In this document: positions 1-4,633 of the stretch, one piece after another | How the letters are laid out: the number at the start of each line of letters is the position of its first letter | How positions within the stretch are numbered: the first letter of the stretch is position 1 | Source: an uncultured Saprospiraceae bacterium | GTDB lineage: Bacteria > Bacteroidota > Bacteroidia > Chitinophagales > Saprospiraceae | Length of the DNA: 5,702 nt | Direction of reading: 5' to 3' | Assembly: GCA_937959375.1 (NCBI GenBank) | Contig: CALGLS010000269.1 | Span: 1-5,702 of the forward strand | Program-made: the position numbers and the translations under genes | Notes under the pieces: model-generated | Told to the model about the DNA's origin: nothing | Seen by the model: only the letters and a program-made list of their open reading frames with translations | Databases searched by the model: none

Positions 1-1
1 T

Positions 2-154
2 TTCGAAGAAAAACAAAAAGGCTCTTTGGAAGAAGGTAAGTTGGCGGATTTGGTCATCTTGTCGAAAGACCTTTTGAAGTGTAGAGAAGAAGAAATCATT
101 TTCACAGATGTATTGATGACGATGGTTGGTGGAAAGATTAAATATGAAAGATAG
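2..154 (+). CDS. Amidohydrolase family protein (YtcJ type), C-terminal end only
   Basis: This is the last 50 codons of a gene that begins outside the window; the reading frame is open from base 2 to the TAG at 152-154. The visible part contains GSLEEGKLADLVIL followed by a segment ending in DVLMTMVGGKIKYE. This pattern is typical of the C-terminal beta strands of the amidohydrolase composite domain: a G-x-L-x-x-G-K-x-A-D-L-V-V-L strand, then a strand reading V-x-x-T-x-V-G-G-K-x-V-Y. Family members, including the YtcJ-like group, are metal-dependent hydrolases acting on C-N and related bonds. The barrel and metal ligands lie upstream of the window, so substrate and completeness cannot be judged. 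A hairpin follows immediately after the stop. The family call is fairly safe; the YtcJ subgroup is a judgement from the motif wording. Confidence 0.8.
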   Translation, partial: FEEKQKGSLEEGKLADLVILSKDLLKCREEEIIFTDVLMTMVGGKIKYER

Positions 155-175
155 CACATTCCAAAAAGGAATGTG
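155..175 (+). terminator. Hairpin directly after the amidohydrolase stop codon, probable terminator
   Basis: CACATTCC (155-162) and GGAATGTG (168-175) form a perfect 8-bp stem with an AAAAA loop, beginning at the base right after the TAG stop. No T-run follows (the next bases are ATGTAGCG), so this is not a classical intrinsic terminator. It may end transcription weakly or protect the 3' end of the mRNA. The stem is certain; the role is inferred from position. Confidence 0.5.
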
Positions 176-252
176 ATGTAGCGTGCAGCAAATTTAGAAA
201 CAACTTTATAATTTATTTATCAATCCCAATAGGATTCTGAAAGAAAAGAAAC

Positions 253-417
253 ATGGCAATTAGTAATAGACACAGATACAAAAGTAGAAGAGAAAAGGTG
301 ATCAGCAGCAATCGGAAATTGAAAATGTTTTTCATTTTCTTAGCAATAGCGTCTCTGGTGTGGGCCTACCGCAACAGACAGTATATTTACGATCGCATCA
401 GTTTATGGTTTTATTAA
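253..417 (+). CDS. Small basic single-pass membrane protein, 54 aa, unknown function
   Basis: The ATG at 253 opens a 54-codon frame ending in TAA at 415-417. The N-terminal 24 residues are strongly basic (R6, R8, K10, R12, R13, K15, R21, K22, K24, with one acidic residue, E14). They are followed by a hydrophobic helix at about residues 25-38 (MFFIFLAIASLVWAY) and a short aromatic tail ending in LWFY. By the positive-inside rule the N-terminus should be cytoplasmic, although the tail also carries R39, R41 and R47. The start follows a purine-rich stretch (GAAAGAAAAGAAAC), usual for this genome's genes. The gene stands alone between the amidohydrolase hairpin and the two-component operon, and I see no convincing TAnnTTTG element in front of it. 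I do not recognise the family. The basic-then-hydrophobic organisation supports a real gene over a random frame, but short length limits certainty. Confidence 0.6.
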   Translation: MAISNRHRYKSRREKVISSNRKLKMFFIFLAIASLVWAYRNRQYIYDRISLWFY

Positions 418-477
418 CGGCTATGATATGGCAAATAATGTTGGAGTTATAGCTGGCGTTTAAAAACGGTCACTCTT

Positions 478-495
478 CTGTGATACTATTGTGAT
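478..495 (+). promoter_or_regulatory. Pho-box-like direct repeat, probable response-regulator binding site
   Basis: The 18-bp segment CTGTGATACTATTGTGAT holds two 7-bp half-sites, CTGTGAT (478-484) and TTGTGAT (489-495), separated by four A/T-rich bases, an 11-bp period. As a longer match, TGTGATACT occurs twice (479-487 and 490-498). OmpR/PhoB-family regulators commonly bind tandem half-sites 11 bp apart, and the E. coli Pho box has the same 7+4+7 layout with CTGTCAT half-sites. The segment ends 10 bp before a TAnnTTTG element and lies upstream of an OmpR/PhoB-family regulator gene, so positive autoregulation is the simplest reading. A third copy in inverted orientation (ATCACAG, 526-532) lies downstream. 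The repeats are seen directly; the binding protein is inferred. Confidence 0.6.
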
Positions 496-505
496 ACTTA
501 GAACC

Positions 506-513
506 TAACTTTG
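506..513 (+). promoter_or_regulatory. Promoter -7 element (TAACTTTG) of the two-component operon
   Basis: TAACTTTG matches the Bacteroidota -7 consensus TAnnTTTG. The nearest upstream TTG (489-491) is only 14 bp away, shorter than the usual spacing of roughly 17-23, so there is no good -33 element. That is expected of an activator-dependent promoter, and the direct repeat at 478-495 occupies the -33 region. Transcription would start near 520, giving a leader of about 55 bases. Confidence 0.5.
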
Positions 514-575
514 TAAAATAGCGTAATCACAGAAAGAACAGATCATCATCCTCTAAAGAAAAGATTAAAAAATCT

Positions 576-1277
576 ATGAAAAAAGTACTCATCGTAGAAG
601 ACGACAAGGACATTGTAGCCTTACTTAAAATTCACCTCAAAGATTTGCAATGTGAGGTAGATGCTTGTTATGACGGAAACGAGGGTTTGCAAAAAGCATT
701 GAGCAATCCTTATGATCTAATGATATTAGACATCATGCTTCCTGGGAAAGATGGCATGGAAATATGCCGAACGGTTAGAGCACAAAACTCTAAAACCCCA
801 ATCTTAATGCTAACTGCAAAAAGTGAAGAGATCGATAAAGTACTTGGTTTGGAAATGGGAGCAGACGATTACCTGACTAAGCCGTTTAGTATTCGAGAAT
901 TCATCGCTCGTGTCAAAGCCATCTTCCGTAGAATGGAAATTATGAACAATCCAGTAAACATAGGTAACGGTAGTTTCTTAAAGTTTGGAGATCTAGGAGT
1001 AGACCTTGACAAACGAAAGGTTACGATCAACGATAAACGAATCGAACTTTCTCCGAAGGAATTTGAATTACTGAGTTTACTTGCCTCTCATCCAGGTAAA
1101 AGTTATGATCGTTCAAAAATTCTAAATCTGGTATGGGGATATGATTTTGATGGTTACGAACACACGGTTAATTCGCACATCAATCGGTTGCGCGCCAAGA
1201 TAGAACCAAATATTCAAGAACCAACTTACATCCTCACTACTTGGGGCGTTGGCTACAGATTTAATGAAGAATTATGA
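576..1277 (+). CDS. OmpR/PhoB-family two-component response regulator
   Basis: This 233-residue cytoplasmic protein has the usual family length and both expected domains. The receiver domain (about 1-120) shows the acidic pair D9/D10, phospho-acceptor D52 in MILDIMLP, switch residues T80 and Y99, and K102 in the KPF motif. The C-terminal winged helix (about 133-231) has a recognition helix around 195-209 (EHTVNSHINRLRAKI) and the wing signature TTWGVGYRF near 222-230. Phosphorylation should promote dimerisation and binding to tandem DNA half-sites. The ATG at 576 gives a standard N-terminus (MKKVLIVEDD) and follows an A-rich leader. The stop overlaps the kinase start by four bases (ATGA), so the two are translationally coupled partners. 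The Pho-box-like repeat upstream suggests autoregulation. The family is certain. PhoB, or another regulator of this class, cannot be decided from the protein alone, so no symbol is given. Confidence 0.95.
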   Translation: MKKVLIVEDDKDIVALLKIHLKDLQCEVDACYDGNEGLQKALSNPYDLMILDIMLPGKDGMEICRTVRAQNSKTPILMLTAKSEEIDKVLGLEMGADDYLTKPFSIREFIARVKAIFRRMEIMNNPVNIGNGSFLKFGDLGVDLDKRKVTINDKRIELSPKEFELLSLLASHPGKSYDRSKILNLVWGYDFDGYEHTVNSHINRLRAKIEPNIQEPTYILTTWGVGYRFNEEL

Positions 1278-2752
1278 AAAAAACCAGCAACAAACTTTAT
1301 TGGAAAATATCGATAACATTACTTTCTCTTTTAGTGATTCTTGGGATCATGTATGTTTCGATATTTAATTATATCAGGCATGAATATTTTCACGAGTCAG
1401 TTCAACGCCTTCATTATGATTTAGCAGAAAGCGCCTTAAAAGAGGTGAAGCCGTATAAAGATGGGAAGGTACAGAAGCCTGCGATTATGGATTTCATGCA
1501 TTCGGCAATGGTGATGAATCCTAATGCCGAATTGTATTTGTTAGATGTGGAGGGCAAAATAATTGCAGACGCAGCACCAAAAGGAAAAGTGGTTATGGAA
1601 TCTGTTGCATTAGAGCCGATTAAAAAATTTGTGGCTAGCAAAGGAAAAGAATACCTCTATATTGAAGGAGATGATCCACGAGATTTGAAACGTTGTAAAG
1701 TTTTTTCAGCGGCAGAAGTTAGAGAAAACGATGAGTTAAAAGGATATATTTATATTATTTTAGCTAGTGAAAAACAAGAAGCTGTAGAGTCAGGGTTGTT
1801 CGGAAGTTATATGTTGAAGCTAGGAGCAAATTTGTTTTTTATCACATTGATAGGAGCATTGCTAATTGGTTTGTTAGCCATTTGGTTGTTGACTAAAGGA
1901 CTTCGTAATATTACTCAAACAGTAAGTCGGTTTAAGGAAGGAGATTATGATGCAAGAATTGCAGATACGGATAAAGTTGATTTTCCTGAAATGTCAGAAA
2001 CGTTTAATGAAATGGCAGATACAATCGTGAGTAATATTGAAGAACTTAAATCGGTAGAGAACCTTCGTCGTGAGCTTATCGCAAACGTTTCACACGATCT
2101 ACGGACACCACTTGCTATTATGCAAGGTTATGTAGAAACACTCTTACTTAAAGAAGATGACATTGATCCAGAAATGCGTAAACAGTATTTGCAAACGGTG
2201 CATGATAGCGGAGGAAAATTGTCACGTTTGATCGCACAATTATTTGAATATTCTAAATTAGAAGCAAAACAAATACAGCCTCAAAAAGAACCGTTTTTTA
2301 TTGCAGAATTAGCACAGGATATTTTTCAAAAGTATCAGCTTCTTGCAAATGAAAAAGGCATCAAGATGAATTTAAATGCGAATAATAATCTTCCCATGGT
2401 TTTTGCAGATATCGGACTGGTCGAACGTGTAATTCAAAACCTAATGGATAACGCACTTAAATTTACACCAAGTGGAGGTGAGGTAACCATAGAGCTGGTT
2501 GAGAAGGAAAAAAGTGTTGAAGTACGCATTGCTGATACTGGTCCTGGTATTTCGCGACAAGAGCAAGCTGCAATTTTTGAACGTTACCGACAGGTAGGTA
2601 AAGAAGAAGGTAGATCAAATGGAGCTGGACTTGGTTTGGCTATTGCCAAAAAGATATTGGAATTACATAATGCTACGATCCGTGTACAGAGTAAATTGAA
2701 TGAGGGTACTACCTTTACTTTTCAATTGCCTTCTTATGTGGAAGTGGCGTAA
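1274..2752 (+). CDS. Membrane sensor histidine kinase, partner of the upstream regulator
   Basis: This 492-residue inner-membrane kinase should autophosphorylate on histidine and pass the phosphate to D52 of the upstream regulator. Membrane helices lie at about 12-34 and 183-206. They flank an extracytoplasmic sensor of about 150 residues, whose ELYLLDVEGKIIADAAP stretch resembles PAS-like/PDC sensor folds. A HAMP linker follows (about 207-258, with FPEMSETFNEMADTI). The HisKA helix carries H274 in NVSHDLRTP. The ATPase domain is complete: N-box N393 (NLMDNALKF), G1 box DTGPGI (421-426), F-box F435 and G2 box GAGLGL (450-455). There is no room for a cytoplasmic PAS domain between HAMP and HisKA, unlike many PhoR proteins. 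The signal is unknown. The start ATG overlaps the regulator stop by four bases. A large hairpin 12 bases after the stop probably ends the operon. Confidence 0.95.
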   Translation: MKKTSNKLYWKISITLLSLLVILGIMYVSIFNYIRHEYFHESVQRLHYDLAESALKEVKPYKDGKVQKPAIMDFMHSAMVMNPNAELYLLDVEGKIIADAAPKGKVVMESVALEPIKKFVASKGKEYLYIEGDDPRDLKRCKVFSAAEVRENDELKGYIYIILASEKQEAVESGLFGSYMLKLGANLFFITLIGALLIGLLAIWLLTKGLRNITQTVSRFKEGDYDARIADTDKVDFPEMSETFNEMADTIVSNIEELKSVENLRRELIANVSHDLRTPLAIMQGYVETLLLKEDDIDPEMRKQYLQTVHDSGGKLSRLIAQLFEYSKLEAKQIQPQKEPFFIAELAQDIFQKYQLLANEKGIKMNLNANNNLPMVFADIGLVERVIQNLMDNALKFTPSGGEVTIELVEKEKSVEVRIADTGPGISRQEQAAIFERYRQVGKEEGRSNGAGLGLAIAKKILELHNATIRVQSKLNEGTTFTFQLPSYVEVA

Positions 2753-2764
2753 AGCTTGGGCTGT

Positions 2765-2862
2765 AAAGTTAAAGTCAAAATCAAAGTGGCAGTGAATTGA
2801 CCTACCTGCCTTCACGAACTAAGGGCAATTGCCACTTTAATTTTGATTCTAACTTTAACTTT
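2765..2862. repeat. Long imperfect inverted repeat made of hexamer units, probable bidirectional terminator
   Basis: The left arm (2765-2791) reads AAAGTT AAAGTC AAAATC followed by AAAGTG GCA. The right arm (2830-2862), read on the minus strand, begins AAAGTT AAAGTT AGAATC and continues AAAATT, AAAGTG, GCA. The arms are therefore four versus five imperfect copies of an AAAGTY-type hexamer capped by GTGGCA/TGCCAC. They can pair as an 11-bp and a 9-bp stem around an internal loop, enclosing 38 bases. Competing smaller dyads exist inside: GGCAG (2788-2792) with CTGCC (2806-2810), and the palindrome GGCAATTGCC (2824-2833). The element sits between the convergent kinase and flippase genes and its right arm covers the flippase stop codon. 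The T-rich right arm on the plus strand and the T-rich complement of the left arm on the minus strand would suit termination in both directions. Confidence 0.65.
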
Positions 2863-4333
2863 TCAAATTCTTCCGCTCCACCAAATAAATACCACCAAGC
2901 CAAATCAAAAGAAAAACAGTGTTCACCAGCAAGCGAATAGCGAGGTGACTCCCATCCAAGTCAATCAGCTGACTCAAATAAAACACCAATACCGCAGATC
3001 CAATATATCCCAAAATTTTTCCTACAGGATATGCAATTGGATAGTACTTTTGTCCAATCAAGTAGCTAACCGTGGCCATAAAAGCATAGCAAGCTAAGGC
3101 TGCCCAAGCAGCTCCCATATAACCGATCATTGGAATCAATAAGAAATTTAGCGAAAGCGTAACCACTACTCCACCTAGTGAAATATAAGCACCATACTTT
3201 GTACGATCGGTTAGCTTAAACCAAATCGAGAAGTTGTAATACATGCCCAAACAGAAAAACGCCAAGAGCAAAAGCGGAACTACGCCTAGCCCTACGTGAT
3301 AGGATTCGTCTAGGAAATGTTTGATGACAGGCAGGTATAACATGATGCCCAAAAAGGCAAGGCTACCAACAAAGGCAAAAGCTTGCCCAACCTGTGCATA
3401 CGTTTTTTTTGCGTTTTCCTTTTTTGCATTTCTGAAAAAGAAAGGCTCCGCAGCATAGTTGAACGCTTGTGTGAATAAGCTCATCAGTATGGCAATTTTG
3501 TAACAACCACCATATATACCAATTTCACTAAGGTTGGATTGATCATCACCTGGCAATAAGTATTTCATCAAAGGAATACCTATCAATTGGTTAATGACGC
3601 CTGCTAGTCCAACTATAACTAAGGGCATCGCATACCACAACATCTTTTTCCACAACTCCGTGTCAAACTCAAATTTGATTTTTCGAAACATCGGAAGTAA
3701 ACAGGCAAACACAATTCCACTGGCTAATAAATTTGAAATAAAGACAAAAGAAATGCGATTCTCTGGATCGTAAATAGTCGAAGCCCAAGAGACACCTTTT
3801 TCAATCAACCACGGACAAGCTTCTAAAAAGAAAAAGATAAAAGCGAGGTTGATGAGAATACTAAAGGTTTTTAAAAGTGCGAACCGAATGGGCCGATTCT
3901 CAAGACGTAACCGAGCAAAGGGAATAGCTGATAGCGCATCGAAAGCGATGATTAGTGTGAACAAGATCACATAGTCAGTATGATCTGGATATTTGAGTAG
4001 GTCAGCGAAAAATTGCGAAAATAAAAGTAATATACTTACAAGAAAAACACTACTCACCAATAATGACCAAGAAGCGGTCGAAAAGGTTTTGTCCATCTGC
4101 TCTTTACCTCCGCTACCAAAACGAAAGAAAGTCGTTTCCATTCGATAAGTAAAAAACACCATTAGTAAGCCGGCATAGGTATACATATCCGTCACCACTC
4201 CATACTCGCCAGTCACAAAGGCACGAGTAAGGTAAGGCGTCAAAATCACATAGTTGAGCAGTCGACTCAAAATACTACTCACACCATAAATGGCGGTCTC
4301 TCCTGCTAATTTTTTTAATACCGATGAAGCCAA
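2855..4333 (-). CDS. Polysaccharide flippase-like membrane protein (Wzx/MOP superfamily)
   Basis: This 492-residue protein has about 14 hydrophobic helices (near residues 13-34, 48-67, 87-112, 117-140, 150-170, 194-215, 232-256, 271-298, 315-338, 346-370, 380-401, 405-426, 436-457 and 464-486), the layout of Wzx-type flippases in the MOP superfamily. Its N-terminus (LKKLAGETAIYGVSSILSR) is typical of Bacteroidota members annotated as polysaccharide or lipopolysaccharide biosynthesis proteins. Such proteins are thought to flip lipid-linked glycans across the inner membrane; the substrate here is unknown. The start appears to be TTG (4333-4331): there is no in-frame ATG between the upstream stop (TAA at about 4363) and the conserved N-terminus, and the next methionine is residue 50, after the first helix. 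No glycosyltransferase or other glycan gene is nearby, so this is not part of a visible surface-polysaccharide cluster. The gene is convergent with the kinase. Confidence 0.88.
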   Translation of the reverse strand: MASSVLKKLAGETAIYGVSSILSRLLNYVILTPYLTRAFVTGEYGVVTDMYTYAGLLMVFFTYRMETTFFRFGSGGKEQMDKTFSTASWSLLVSSVFLVSILLLFSQFFADLLKYPDHTDYVILFTLIIAFDALSAIPFARLRLENRPIRFALLKTFSILINLAFIFFFLEACPWLIEKGVSWASTIYDPENRISFVFISNLLASGIVFACLLPMFRKIKFEFDTELWKKMLWYAMPLVIVGLAGVINQLIGIPLMKYLLPGDDQSNLSEIGIYGGCYKIAILMSLFTQAFNYAAEPFFFRNAKKENAKKTYAQVGQAFAFVGSLAFLGIMLYLPVIKHFLDESYHVGLGVVPLLLLAFFCLGMYYNFSIWFKLTDRTKYGAYISLGGVVVTLSLNFLLIPMIGYMGAAWAALACYAFMATVSYLIGQKYYPIAYPVGKILGYIGSAVLVFYLSQLIDLDGSHLAIRLLVNTVFLLIWLGGIYLVERKNLKS

Positions 4334-4345
4334 ATGTATCTGTTT

Positions 4346-4372
4346 TAGTTCTTTGACAAATTAGGTGAACTA
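4346..4372. repeat. Dyad TAGTTC-N15-GAACTA near the flippase start
   Basis: TAGTTC (4346-4351) and GAACTA (4367-4372) are perfect 6-bp inverted half-sites 15 bp apart. They lie just upstream of the flippase TTG start and downstream of its likely promoter. This is one of three GTTC/GAAC dyads in the same intergenic region. It could be an operator or an mRNA leader hairpin; both are inferences. Confidence 0.4.
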
Positions 4373-4428
4373 CTTAAACCAATTAACGTTTAAAAATAAT
4401 CTCAAATGAAAAGTATTCATTAATCGCT

Positions 4429-4436
4429 CAAATGTA
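4429..4436 (-). promoter_or_regulatory. Candidate promoter -7 element for the flippase gene
   Basis: CAAATGTA on the plus strand reads TACATTTG on the minus strand, an exact TAnnTTTG match. No convincing TTG lies at the usual distance upstream on that strand; the best partial match is near 4451-4454. Transcription would start around 4422 and give a leader of about 90 bases before the TTG codon, containing the 4346-4372 dyad. Confidence 0.4.
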
Positions 4437-4471
4437 AGCAACCTTATACACGAAAAAAAATAGAAAATCCA

Positions 4472-4500
4472 TTGTTGCTATAAGATTAATAGTATTTTTG
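4472..4500 (+). promoter_or_regulatory. Promoter of the M42 peptidase gene
   Basis: TTG (4472-4474), an 18-bp spacer and TATTTTTG (4493-4500) together match the Bacteroidota TTG / TAnnTTTG promoter pattern well. A second TTG at 4475-4477 would give a 15-bp spacer. The predicted start near 4507 leaves a leader of about 125 bases before the ATG at 4634, holding two dyads. This is the best-matching promoter in the window. Confidence 0.65.
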
Positions 4501-4532
4501 CGCGACCAGAAACTGCTTTCACACACTTAAGG

Positions 4533-4560
4533 TTGTTCAAAACTTCATTGAAAAGAACAA
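4533..4560. repeat. Dyad TTGTTC-N16-GAACAA in the peptidase leader
   Basis: TTGTTC (4533-4538) and GAACAA (4555-4560) are perfect 6-bp inverted half-sites with a 16-bp spacer. The spacer holds a small TTC-ATT-GAA inverted pair. The dyad lies downstream of the predicted transcription start, so it could act as an operator or as an mRNA hairpin. Confidence 0.45.
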
Positions 4561-4586
4561 ATACCTGCCCAATTCGTACAAACATA

Positions 4587-4611
4587 TGTTCTTGCAATAA
4601 TTGCATAGAAC
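4587..4611. repeat. Near-perfect palindrome (GTTC-N16-GAAC) in the peptidase leader
   Basis: GTTCT (4588-4592) pairs with AGAAC (4607-4611), and inside it TGCAAT (4593-4598) pairs with ATTGCA (4600-4605) around a single central A, with only T4606 unpaired. The TGTTC-N16-GAAC spacing is the same as in the dyad at 4533-4560, with matching bases 53 bp apart. The very short centre favours a protein-binding site over an RNA hairpin. It ends 22 bases before the peptidase ATG. Confidence 0.5.
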
Positions 4612-4633
4612 GAAAAACCAAGTAGTCTTATTT

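Larger units (their letters stand above)
4334..4633. other. Divergent intergenic region, 300 bp
   Basis: This non-coding stretch lies between the divergently oriented flippase and M42 peptidase genes. It holds a likely promoter on each strand (plus-strand elements at 4472-4500, minus-strand octamer at 4429-4436) and three GTTC/GAAC dyads with nearly identical spacing. I see no RNA gene, no riboswitch I can name and no coding frame with protein-like character. Confidence 0.7.

Noticed and set aside
428..463. 11-codon frame beginning ATGGCAAATAATG between the small membrane protein and the operon promoter
   Set aside because: Too short to separate from chance, and it lacks leader-peptide features such as a run of one amino acid or a following attenuator hairpin.
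1414..1641. 75-codon open frame on the minus strand inside the kinase gene
   Set aside because: It lies entirely within a well-supported kinase coding region, with no recognisable domain and no independent start context.
2843..3097. 84-codon open frame on the plus strand across the flippase 3' end
   Set aside because: It is antisense to the flippase gene, has a low-complexity polar sequence without a domain, and begins inside the hexamer hairpin.
2855..4333. Possibility that the flippase belongs to a surface polysaccharide cluster or defence island
   Set aside because: Neither neighbour is a glycan-synthesis, mobile-element or defence gene; one flippase alone does not support such a call.
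4331..4338. TACATTTG on the minus strand overlapping the flippase TTG, a formal match to TAnnTTTG
   Set aside because: A promoter here would start transcription inside the coding region and lose the conserved N-terminus; the identical octamer at 4429-4436 is better placed.
4601..4633. N-terminal extension of the peptidase by 11 codons from a TTG
   Set aside because: The added residues (HRTKNQVVLF) are unlike M42 N-termini, the codon lies inside a palindrome, and the ATG at 4634 gives the normal family start.
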